From Silene latifolia (taxonomy: Eukaryota; Streptophyta; Magnoliopsida; Caryophyllales; Caryophyllaceae), in assembly GCF_048544455.1 (NCBI RefSeq), contig NC_133536.1, forward strand, positions 39,636,652-39,700,651: a stretch of 64,000 nucleotides of DNA, read 5' to 3'. Both the position numbers and the translations under genes were made by a program. Below are positions 23,147 through 33,035 of the stretch, piece by piece (the stretch's first letter is position 1; every line of letters starts with the position of its first letter). The notes below the pieces were generated by a model. That model saw nothing but the letters and a program-made list of their open reading frames with translations. It searched no databases and was not told where the DNA came from.

Positions 23147-23251
23147 AGTCGATCGACTGACCCTTATGGTCGATCGACTGAGCTGCACAGTTCCAAGAGC
23201 TTCTGTTCCTGTTCACCTGGTCGATCGACTAGGTGAGATGGTCGATCGTCC
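23147..23251 (+). promoter_or_regulatory. Dyad pairs in 3' UTR, B2
   Basis: Sites start at 23147, 23168, 23219 and 23240 (offsets 21, 51, 21), identical to the offsets in the coding array at 21397. The last site is decayed (GGTCGATCGTCC). Confidence 0.7.
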
Positions 23252-23470
23252 GTTGCCTGCTGATGTACCTGTTCACGACCTTTCCCCAGCTGTGTTTGGT
23301 CGTTTTGCGGAATTGAGGGAGTCTTTCCTTCTCTTTATTTTCCGACATAATTCTATTTTCTTCAATTTTTTCATCTTATGCACATTATACCGCTTCAACA
23401 ATTGTTTTCTCGGACTTATGCGTGGTTCTTTTGTCTTTTCAGGTACTTATTGGTAGCACTGCTGGCTACT

Positions 23471-23506
23471 GAAACCTCCTAGCTCACGCTGGTTTGGGGA
23501 GGTTTC
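23471..23506 (+). other. Hairpin H3 containing PPT-like tract, B2
   Basis: GAAACCTCC (23471-23479) can pair with GGAGGTTTC (23498-23506), nine base pairs, 18-nt loop. The 3' arm is the end of GGTTTGGGGAGG. The equivalent in C uses different pairs. Confidence 0.55.
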
Positions 23507-23611
23507 CTTTTGCTGCACTTTAAACCTTATGAGTTCCCGAGCTTCACTTCATGACTTATTTACTTAATTTTCTCGCAAATTCCCGTTTCTCTTTTCTTTC
23601 ATTACATGATT

Positions 23612-23650
23612 TTGCACAATGGGGACATTGTGCGATTTTGTTTGGGGAAG
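23612..23650 (+). other. Hairpin H1 and PPT-like tract, B2
   Basis: GCACAATG (23614-23621) pairs with CATTGTGC (23626-23633) around loop GGGA; two more pairs are possible outside. TTTTGTTTGGGGAAG follows at 23636. Confidence 0.6.
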
Positions 23651-23998
23651 GGTTTTGCGTCGCATATCATTTGCTTGCATTCACAATTACATTTCAGTTT
23701 GCATTTGTTTATTTCATTTCTCATACATACAAAAATTCAAAAAAAAAAAAAATTGAAAAATTTGAACAAATTCCAAAAAAATGCACGTTTATTTTAGCAT
23801 ATAGGTTGAGTCGGAACGGTAGTATTTCAATGATGACATTGCATTTGCATCTGTTTTAGCGCCTAAGCCTTGCTCATTGACATGTTATTAGTAGAATCAT
23901 AAATGCATATCTACGAGTTTTCGTTAATTTATTTGCTGGACTTGAGACTTGACTTAGTTTTTGGCAAACTACTTATATTTCTGAGTTTTAGAGCCTAT

Positions 23999-24022
23999 AA
24001 CTGGTGTCATTCATGACCAGTT
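23999..24022 (+). other. Hairpin H4, B2
   Basis: AACTGGT and ACCAGTT arms enclose a short CAT/ATG-pairing centre. The same element occurs in C (44634-44657, with a G-T wobble) and D (47481-47504). Confidence 0.5.
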
Positions 24023-25087
24023 CATCTAGGAATGTGAGTTGTACTCCTTATGAGACATGTTTCATTAATTTGCATAAATATGAACTTAATCTGCTTAATA
24101 CCTGTATGCATTTGGTTCGTGGTTAGTTGACATATGTGGAAGAGGTCTCCTTTTCTCATTTTTACCCATAAGCTCCACACCGCCAAAAAACAGCCTTTTT
24201 GTCCCATTACTACATCCTACATTTAGCCTGCCCTTGTCAAGCTAGTAGTTTACGTTCTGGGATTGTTACTTTGTTTTTGGTAGCATATGCTCATGGTTGA
24301 GATGTTGTTGGGACGATGAAAGAAAGAAAAAAAAGAAAAAGAAAAAAAAAGAGAAAAATGATTCGAAAAAGAAATTGAAAAAGAGAGTGCTGTACTGTTT
24401 AAGTCGGTCGATCGACTGCTCTACTTGGTCGATCAACCGAAGCCCGAGAAAGAAAAGAAATCAATTTCGCATGATTCAAGTCTTTATTAGATGGCGATTT
24501 TTGCTCCCATGTTTCATTTATATATTATGGGGAGTTGATTTATTACGGAGATTGTGAGTTTTGTGCTTGCTATAGCACCGTATCGATTGAATTTTGAGCA
24601 AGAAGAAGGATGTTGTCATATGGCTTTGTTTCGGTACTAGCTGGATCACCTGTACCCCCACGTTTCCATAAATGTTTTGCCTCTTTCTGCCCATTACCTC
24701 ACATATCCTATATATACCTCGGCATGTGTCATGGTCATTTGTTCGGTTGGAATGCATATGTACGGTTATAGAGATTACTTTCATATTATATTGCAGGCAT
24801 GTTCTTATAGGTCGTAGTTAGGTGAGTGTCACTAACAAAATGAATTCTTTCTATCTTACATATATTCACCTTGTTCTTATTTGAGTGATTCGAGCGACCC
24901 CTGAGAGTCCAATTTAATGAGTCTCTATAGTTGATGGTTCAGCAATTTTTAACGACTTCATAACTCGTTTGCATGATTCACATTGCTAATTGATTGTTAG
25001 TTGCATTAAATTGGTTTAGGCTATTCAGTTTGCGATTCGCTCTGAGATTGAACTCGTCCCATTAAGTTTTAGGATCGAGTCTAGTTC

Positions 25088-25125
25088 TTGCTTGGGGACA
25101 AGCAAGGGTTTGGTTTGGGGAAGTT
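25088..25125 (+). promoter_or_regulatory. Hairpin H2 and polypurine tract, B2
   Basis: TTGCTTG (25088-25094), loop GGGA, CAAGCAA (25099-25105), then GGGTTTGGTTTGGGGAAGTT up to the LTR at 25126. The G-rich tract is the expected plus-strand primer; the hairpin abuts it directly. Confidence 0.75.
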
Positions 25126-26634
25126 TGATACGTGTCATTTATATGATGTTTTACACCCTATTTTACACGCATTTCAGAGCTCATTTATGTAGTTTAAGGC
25201 TACTATTTGCCCCATTTCGTCTACTTTCGTATTTTTTGTGTAATATTGCAGATTTATGCGGAAATGAGTAGATTTTGAGCCAAATCCGTCCCCAAGTATC
25301 TTGCATTGCATCTGACGTGAAGTATTTACTCAAGGAACGAGCTTGGGGCGCATTTCAAGGCCCGAAAGACAAATCCACGAGAAGTTAGAAGTCAAGAATC
25401 AGCTAAAGCAGTCGATCGACCGTTACCTATGGTCGATCGACCATACCACGACTTCCAGGAACTACTGTGCATCGCAGACCAGTCGATCGACCGGTCCCAG
25501 TGGTCGATCGACTAAACCGATACTTCAGACGTGAATTAAAAGATCGAGGAACTTGAAGCCCATTGTATTTAGGTTTTGGAAATAAGTGCTACGTTGTATT
25601 CTATATAACGTAAGCTAGGTATTCAGAATAAGGATCGAATTATTATTCAAGTTTAGCATACAGTTCTTTAGGAAATAATTAGGGTTCCGAATATTGTTTC
25701 GTATACAAGTTACTTTTTGCATTCGTTTTCTGGATTCGATTCCTGCAATTCTTCCTTTCGGTATTCCCCTATTCTTGTTTCAGTTCATCCTTATTATCGT
25801 TCATAGTTAGAAATTGCTAGTTAGTTTCCCGAAGCCTTAATTATCGTTTTATGCTAATCTTTTATTCCGTTAATTCAAGCATGAAATCAGTAGTTTTAAT
25901 CCTTAGTATTATTGTTGTTTCCACTATAGTCATGAGTAGCTAAATTATTCGTGCTAGGATGTAGGGAATCTGTAGGATTAGGCGGCGTAGAATAGTAGAC
26001 TGAAATCGCGTGTCAGTCGATCGACCGCCATACCTGGTCGATCGACTGGCCACGTGAGGTTTTGTTTCGTTTTAATTGATTTAAACTCTATATTTGACGA
26101 ATCGAGTGCACACGACTAGTTGAATGTTTAGGATTTGACTGACCCATTAGATCGAAAGATAGGGAAGGTTGATTGACCACCAATGAAAATGACTAAACTA
26201 TGCTGAGATCGAAAGATAGGTAAAGTTTAGGTTTTTAGTCACTTTTCAGACGAGAGTCGACTAGTGATATTAGGGACCCGTAGCGAGATCGAAAGATGCT
26301 ACTTGTTAAGAGTGGACCGAGAGGACCTCTTTTTTTCCCGCCTCATGTGTTTGATTTAGACCTACTTAGTATGCTGCCGCCGAAACTATAGTGAACCGAC
26401 CATCCTTGCACCCCTTTTAATATTTGTTTTATCAGTCTACTTAGTTTGTTGTCTTTTATTGCCCTTAGTTGTAGACTGAATCAACTAAACCCCCACATTC
26501 GTTACCTTAGACTAGAATTAAACATCTAATAATTACATCTGCCTCTCTGTGGTTCGATCCTGTTACCACTAGCTTTTGTTAGTCTTAATAGGAAATATAA
26601 ATATTATTTTTGGTACTCACAACGACGGGTATCA
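25126..26634 (+). repeat. 3' LTR of element B2
   Basis: Begins TGATACGTGTC and ends GGTATCA. Differs from the 5' LTR by scattered substitutions and small indels. Dyad arrays and TATA box are kept. Confidence 0.95.
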
Positions 26635-27287
26635 GCTCTCACTTCCGGGCGGAAATTCAAGCTTTGCTGGACAAATACAAGATCAAACGACATCGATCTT
26701 CCCCCTACCGTCCCCAAACCAACGGAGCGGTGGAGGCAGCGAGCAAAACTCTTGTTACCATTATCAAGAAAATGCAAGACAACTACCGCGATTGGCCGAG
26801 CAAACTCCCATTCGCACTCTGGGGATACCGAACCTCCATTCAAACACCGACAGGTGCCACACCCTTCTACCTAGCATACGGTATGGAGGCGGTTCAACCG
26901 GTAGAGTTAGAGGTCCCATCTCTACGCATCCTACTGGAGAGTCAAGTCCCTGAGGCGGAATGGACCCGTCGAAGGTACGAACAACTCACTCTTCTAGACG
27001 AACGGCGACTCAACGCCTTGCACAATGTCCAGCTATACCAACGACGTATACAACGGGCATTCAACAAGAAGGGTTAACCCCGAAACATCCAGGAGGGCGA
27101 CTTGGTCCTCAAGTCAGTCCGAGCACCATTACTCGTCGATCCAAGGGGAAAATTTAAACCCAACTGGACCGGGCCATACCTGGTCAAGAAAATACTTTCG
27201 GGGGGCGCAGTAAGACTGAGTGACCTAGACGGGGAGGACTTTACAAACCCGACCAACCTAGACCAACTCAAGAAATACTACCCTTGA
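26635..27287 (+). pseudogene. Integrase 3' half, element A
   Basis: After the GCTCT target copy, HFRAEIQALLDKY continues the core and NGAVEAASK supplies the catalytic Glu. A TAA at 27075-27077 interrupts the frame; the C-terminal integrase region (QEGDLVLKSV to LDQLKKYYP) follows in the same frame and ends at 27287 without a chromodomain. Confidence 0.9.
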
Positions 27288-28096
27288 ACCCTATCAACCA
27301 ACAACCTAGCCTAGTTTTACAACTAGCATCGACCTCAACCCTTTTCAAGTCAAGTTCCTCAATATGTTCTGATTTGAAATTGCATGTTTTATCGAGTCTA
27401 ATCTGCGGCACCTTGCCCGTTTCGAATGTCCTTTGATCCGTCAAAGGCAACGTCAATTTGCACTAAAACAAAAACGAACCCCCTGAACTACGAGCATGGT
27501 TTGATTTCACCTCTTCAGGTGGATACGTAGGCAGTCCCTCATATGCCTGAGGGATACAACCACAAAACCCAATTCAAATTCACAAAATACTTCGAACTAC
27601 GATCATGGTTTGATTTCACCTCTTCAGGTGAATACGTAGGCAGTCCTTTCTTACATAAGAAGGATACAACCATTCCCACAATCAAATACAATCATTCCCA
27701 TACAAAAATCCCTATCAAAAAAAGAGAAAAGGGAAAACCATTCCCTTTCCCATAAAATATAAAAATGAGCTTTTCTCCCTTTCCACAAAATACCACTTTC
27801 CCAAGTGCAAACGTTTAGGACGATTCAAATCAAATTGCCTTCACAAAATGGATGGAAGAAACAAGCGTTCACGATTTTCGACACGAGCAATCCTCTTATT
27901 TAATTAATAATGGGAAGCATTACAATTTCAACAACAAATAAAGCTCGACGAGTCTACAACTTGTCAAAGCTAAGGTGTCCACTAACACACCTCACATAGT
28001 AAAACTAGCACAAAACACACAACAACTAGCTAGTACGACATAATAAAAACTCACAACAATAATACAACATAATAATAAAGTGGGTAATGGAGGTCT
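27288..28096 (+). other. Element A region between integrase and antisense gene
   Basis: Non-coding. It contains the twin structured module at 27487-27667. The rest is AT-rich with no recognisable feature. Confidence 0.7.
27487..27667 (+). repeat. Two tandem copies of a two-hairpin module, element A
   Basis: Two copies of about 75 bp share ATGGTTTGATTTCACCTC and GATACGTAGGCAGTCC. Each holds hairpin a, CACCT/AGGTG with loop CTTC (27508-27521; 27617-27630), and hairpin b between GGCAGT and ATACAACC. Hairpin b differs in sequence but not in pairing: CCCTCA/TGAGGG at 27536-27553 and CCTT(T)CTTA/TAAGAAGG at 27645-27663. Confidence 0.7.
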
Positions 28097-29553
28097 TCAC
28101 TCTTCCATTCTACCCTTGCCTTTTCCCTCGGGGTACATCTTCCCCTTGTTCTTCTTGTGGGGCCGCCTAGCATGGGTTTCCTCATTGGAACGGATCCTCA
28201 ATGGATCTAAGACGGCAACGGCCTCCGGTCTAGCACAAGACCCCATATTCGACCCAAGACGAGCCAATGCACGACCCACCATATTCTTGGGGCCGGAACT
28301 CCTCCTCTTCGGTGGTCTCATCACATCGGGGGTAGCTCCATCAACATACTCTTCAAAGAAGGCACTGTTGGCCTTGCCAACCTCTCGGTACTTCAAATCG
28401 ACAACCTCGTCCTTACGAAATTTGGATCTCTCTTCCAAGGACGGAGCACATGACCACTTGACATAAGCGGGAGTCACCCATGTCGTGGCAACGGGGTTTG
28501 GCTCCTCCCAAAGCGGCCGAGTGGCCCACCACCTTTCGAAGAACTCCACAAGCTCGGAGTTCCGGAACACATTCTCTTGGACAAGAGTATCTTGAGCGGG
28601 CACCTTTTGTTGACGCCCCATTTGCCTCATGAGCCTTTCGGGATAAATGAAGGAAACAACCTTCAAACCCACCACCATCAAAGAACGAGGACTAGAACTC
28701 GAAGCGGGCAACCCCGTGAAGGACCTCAAGTGCCACCACGGCACCACCTAACGGATATGAGGACCGCCCTCCTCCGCCAACCTTGCGGCCCAATAGGCCT
28801 CGGTGGAAGCAAAACTATCCGGGTACAACTTCTTCCTCATAGTGAGGTGACGGAAGGAGTAAGAAGAAGGATTAACCGGAGGCTCTACATACCTTAGCCT
28901 CTCCAAAAGCCACACTTGGAGGATCCTTGGCGATCCGAAAGAGGGAGCTTCTCAGCAAGAGCCTTCCTTGTCCAAAGCTTGGATAATCTCTCGAAGCACC
29001 AACCATGATGGATCTCTACCATGCTCCATTTGCTCAATCACATGGATAAGGGTCATGCTACCATAGCATCTCGCCCCTCCTTCTTCAAGACATCAACGAA
29101 GAGGTACACATGGACAAGGCAAAATGCAAGAGCCCTTCTCCTAGCCACCTCCGAGACATTAGCATCTAATCGGTTTGAAAAGATGTTGATAAGAGCCAAC
29201 ATATCCACACCATGTGGAGCAAGAAGAAAGTTGACTTGGCTTGTTGACAAGCCCAACATGGAACGGAATTTTTCCTTGTAGCACAACCGAGTCGGAGGAA
29301 GCACCGGAACACAACCCGGCCACCCACCAATGGCTCCAACTTCTTCGGCAAGAGGACAAAGCTCGCCTTTCGGGAAAACGAAAACATGATGTTTCGAATC
29401 CCAAAACCGAGAAAATGCTTCAAGAAACGAAGGTTACACATTGACTTGACGAAGCACCAACAATTGACCAACTCCCATGCAAACGAGTTGATGCTTTTCG
29501 GGAGGCGACAAATCCCCACACCATATTCGCAATGCGTTCTCAAAAGCATCCAT
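28097..29553 (-). pseudogene. Antisense gene of element A, plant-mobile-domain-like
   Basis: Read on the minus strand from an ATG at 29553 (MDAFENALRIWCG). Segments in several frames fit together: a GELCPLAEELE-like stretch (about 29340-29370), CYKEKFRSMLGL to RRALAFCLVHVYLFV (29053-29304), and an open 216-codon 3' part (28097-28747) with VVPWWHLRSF and YPERLMRQMG, ending in a basic tail. This pattern resembles the plant mobile domain (aminotransferase-like) family. Antisense ORFs near the 3' LTR are known for Tat-lineage elements. At least two or three frameshifts disable it. The function of these proteins is unknown. Confidence 0.7.
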
Positions 29554-29636
29554 GTAATATTTTTGTGGAAGAAGAAGAGGTTTTGTAGAGATGTTTTTGT
29601 GTTTCGGATGATGAAACAATGAAGCGCAAACATCCC

Positions 29637-29644
29637 TATTTATA
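29637..29644 (-). promoter_or_regulatory. TATA box of the antisense gene
   Basis: The minus strand reads TTGTATAAATAGGGATG. It lies about 84 bp upstream of the ATG at 29553, which leaves room for a start site near 29607 and a short leader. Confidence 0.6.
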
Positions 29645-32600
29645 CAAAATGATCAGCGCATTTTTCAGAAAAAGGGGAGAGCCAGCTTCCATCGCCAGGC
29701 TGCTCGCGCCTCTTTGAGGCTCCTCCAGGATTCCCGCTGTTGACTTGTCTCTTTCAACATGTGTTTTCTCCTGACACCTCAAACCTCCCGCCGGGAACCT
29801 CGTGCCTCTTCGGGATGATTCCGGAAATTTTGTGTTTCCTCACACTCACATTTCCTTGTTTTCGCGTTTTACGAAATCCGACACGGTTTCAATGACGCAG
29901 CTTTAAACATACGGATTTTTCTTTCTTTTTTTAAAGGGGGGAAGGGCTAGTCGCCCCGATCCGCGATGGATCGTTTCCATGTCAGTCGAAATGCCGAAAA
30001 TTTTTCGCCTTTTTGCAATTTTCTGGCAAAAATCAAAATCGAAAATTGATAACACGACATCAATTTTCCTCAAAATTCAAGCACTCACAAATTCGAGTCT
30101 TGACATCAAAAGCCAAATATACTCGCAAAAATCCTTTTCTAAAAATTCTTTCCTGACGGTTTGAGTTTTATATTTTTCCGAGTCAATTTTTAAAAAATTT
30201 CGATGCAATTTAATTCACGACACGAGTTAATTGCTCAAATTCTGAAATCAATTCTATTTGATTTCCAAACGCGATTTGTCACGGAATTTTCAAATTTTCA
30301 AATTTTAACTTCAAGTTATCTTGGTTAATTTTGATTTTCAAACAAATGCTTTACGTGTTTTCAACCAAATGCTTCTACGTGTTTACGTTTCTGCGTATGT
30401 GCTATCTGTTGCCTATTTTCTACAGCTAACGATGCAGGAACTGGTGCAAAGCAAAAGGAGAATCAACAGCCGACAGCGCTCCTCCGAAACACAACACAAA
30501 AAAGCCGAAAAACACAAATAAACCACAATCCAAAAACACATATATACAAACCGCCTTACGCAAAATACATCGACAAACGTCTATCATACAGACACTGGCC
30601 TAAAACAAACGTCTATCATACAGACACTGGCATAAGACAACGAACTGGGGGCTATCCGCCACCTACCGAACTAAGCACTCTCTATCCTCTCAAACGGAAA
30701 AGAAAGAGAGCAACATAAGAAACAGGGGAGCAATAGCGAAAGCAGAGGAGGTTACCATGACGATAACCCCCCGCTCCTGCTCCATGACAATAAAAGAAGA
30801 CAGTGTCTTGCAGACTTCGGATGATGAGGAGGCCAAGAACCATGATGCGATGCACCATTCCGATACTGAACCCCACTCATCAGCCACCCTGTCTATGAGC
30901 CACAACGAAAAGGACAAACCGGCCATATCAGCCGCCTATCCTCCTCTACGGAAGCATCCTCCACCACCCCCTCGAATACGGCAGCCTCCTCGGCCGCTAA
31001 AGCCCCTCCGGGGTCGACTTCCTCCTCCAAAGCCTCAACGACGGACCCCATAGGTCCCAAACAATACCCTGTGAAAAAAAAAACAACAAACAAAAAACGT
31101 CAGCCGAAATTTCGGCATTACGACGGCATGAAATGGATAAACCCAAAAACAAAAAAAACACAACCTGCAATACAAAAACAAGGGGCAATCCCCCCCAAAC
31201 CATTCACAAAAAAATACACAAAAACGACTCGCCCCTCTTTTCAAGCAAAAGACGAGTCAAGACCACAAAAACGGCATTTCAAGACCCATACAAGGTCCGC
31301 CAACAACCCAAAATACATTCCCGACACAATGGGGATTTTTCTACGGTTCAAAAAGGCAATTCATACGCTAATTTGAGCCCAAACCGGTCAAAAATTCAAA
31401 AACGACCGCAAAAAGGCAAACGAGATTTTATCACGCCTCAAGGTGACCTAAAATACCAATAAGGTCCAATTCAAGGCAAACTGACTCAATTCAAGCCCAA
31501 ACTAGCTCGTGCCTAAATGGGGTATTCAGACCAGAAATCAACCGTGTTTGTTCTCGTCATTTCCCTTAATCCATTTTTCATATTTTTAATCGGTTTTTAC
31601 CATTTCAAGTATTTTCGAAACCTTTTTGTTTCATTTCACATGTTTTAACCATAAAGCATTTTTCACCCTTGGTTCTTCATACCATGACGGTTAAATCCGT
31701 GTTTCGGTGATAATATTTGGTTAATGACATTTAGAAGGTATTTTAAAGCCTTTTATTTCATTTCCTCACATTTTCAAACAAACATATTAGTCACCAACAC
31801 AAAATCATCCTTGGTTTTACATACCATGCCGGATTTTAACCCGGGTACGATGACGAGTATCGACTAATTACATTCAAAACGGACTTAAAACAATTAGTCC
31901 ATAATCACTTTTCAAAATTATTCATGTCAAGTTTGTCAAATCGAACCCGACACCGAATATTATCAAATAATGATGATTATTCGAGTCTAGTTCTTCAAAT
32001 CAACAAATGCGGTCTAAACGACCCTTTCAAAACCAAACCGGGTTCAAATACCCATTTTCAACACGTTTTATAACGTTTTCTAAATAGTCAGAACACGGCA
32101 TACAACCGTTGGCTAATTCGTGCCTCAAGCAGGCTCCCCATTTCTCATTTTCAAAACCAGAGGGAGGCCCCTTACACCGTCGGCTGGCTCGCGCCTCTTA
32201 TAGCCGTCTGGTACAGGGCCTGTTTCCTTCCAGTATTAGTATAGGAGGATCCCGACTCCTGCTAACCCGGATATAGGACAGATCAGATGACTATTCAATT
32301 ATTCAAAAACATATTTGAAAAATGCCTTACTAAGACAAATGGATCATGTTATGCACCCTAAACCTAATACGGTAAATGGATGTTTAATTTCCGTCTTGCA
32401 TGCAAATCAACCATTAATCCAACTCGACATCTTATACTTGATACTTGGATTAAATTAACCGACTTAGAAAGCTCTCACATGTTAGGTTTCAATCATTGGA
32501 TGCACATTCATGCATTTAAACCGTTTTATCAACTTTTGCATTCAACCAACCAAGATCGATCAGTAGAGGCCGCTAAACGCGGGCGGGATTGGGTATCTGA

Positions 32601-32830
32601 TTAAAGGGCTTCCCAATACATACCTTCACCTCTTACTCAGAAACTTTGGATAGTGGACGACCTTATCCAGGGCGTACGAGAGTCATTCTAGAGATAGGAT
32701 GCTAAAGAGGGACGATTTCCTTATCTTTACTACCTACGTCAAACGCTGCTTTGTGCTTCGATTTGACCGAGGTATAGAGTGGATATCGAACGGGTTCCAG
32801 GCATCCCACAAATGCTTGGTGGCGACTCCG
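29645..32830 (+). other. 3' non-coding end and probable 3' LTR of element A
   Basis: No coding sequence is supported. Possible polypurine tracts are AAAGGGGGGAAGGG (about 29932) and AACTGGGGGC (about 30644). The segment 31560-32600 with two diverged copies of a block near 31665 and 31800 (CTTGGTT, CATACCATG) and the 32600-32820 segment look like a Tat LTR ending before GGTGGCGACTCC. I cannot fix the LTR start because the partner LTR is outside the window. Two 27-bp copies with a 32-bp period occur at 30573-30631. Confidence 0.45.
30573..30631 (+). repeat. Short direct repeat
   Basis: The 27-bp unit starting ACAAACGTCTATCATACAG occurs at 30573-30599 and 30605-30631 without mismatch, a tandem duplication with a 32-bp period. 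Confidence 0.9.
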
Positions 32831-33035
32831 AACATCTCTAATCGTTTCGAGACCCTTACCGAGACGAAACCGACCGATCTAAAACGATCCGGTCGAAACC
32901 ATCTTTACGCCGCCGAGTGTGGCTTTCAAAATACCGCTGCATGTCCACATATTGGCCTGGCGTGCAGGTGGCCCGTGACCGCGGATTGGTAGGTGGCCCC
33001 AAATCCACAGACCGAGACGTGGCCTATGCCCACAG
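32831..33035 (+). other. Tat-type post-LTR segment and junction to element D
   Basis: GGTGGCGACTCC near 32818 is followed by GC-rich leader-like sequence with repeated 'CCGACC' and 'GGTGGCCC' words. It resembles the start of a Tat leader rather than host DNA following a 3' LTR. It then joins the env-like ORF of D at 33036. The exact breakpoint is not visible. Confidence 0.4.

Larger units (their letters stand above)
22906..25125 (+). other. 3' UTR of element B2
   Basis: 2.2 kb without coding sequence. In order it holds a dyad array (23147-23251), hairpin H3 (23471-23506), hairpin H1 with a PPT-like tract (23612-23650), an A-rich stretch, hairpin H4 (23999-24022), a GA-rich tract (about 24309-24384), a last dyad pair (24406, 24427) and hairpin H2 with the true polypurine tract (25088-25125). 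The same order is found in C and, as far as preserved, in D. Confidence 0.8.
18189..26634 (+). mobile_element. Element B2: Athila-type retrotransposon with gag-protease only
   Basis: LTRs at 18189-19693 (1505 bp) and 25126-26634 (1509 bp) flank 5432 bp of internal sequence. The target duplication GCTCT is exact (18184-18188, 26635-26639). The primer site is tRNA-Asp type and a polypurine tract precedes the 3' LTR. Only gag and protease are encoded; RT, RNase H, integrase and env-like ORF are absent. It is inserted between codons of A's integrase, so it is younger than A. Confidence 0.95.
1..32830 (+). mobile_element. Element A: Tat-lineage Ty3/Gypsy retrotransposon, twice interrupted
   Basis: The order leader, gag, protease, RT, RNase H, archaeal-like RNase H, integrase, antisense gene and LTR-like end fits the Tat (Ogre/Retand) lineage. 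The element is cut by B (815-11874) and B2 (18189-26634); removing each insert with one target duplication restores continuous sequence (GTCAC, GCTCT). The 5' LTR lies outside the window. The exact start of the 3' LTR is unclear; the right limit is set where R/U5-like sequence gives way to a GGTGGCGACTCC segment near 32820. Several stops and frameshifts show that it is dead. Confidence 0.75.

Noticed and set aside
18473..24438. 21-nt phased siRNA locus
   Set aside because: Only pairs, not a continuous 21-nt register, are seen; nothing in the sequence shows a small-RNA trigger.
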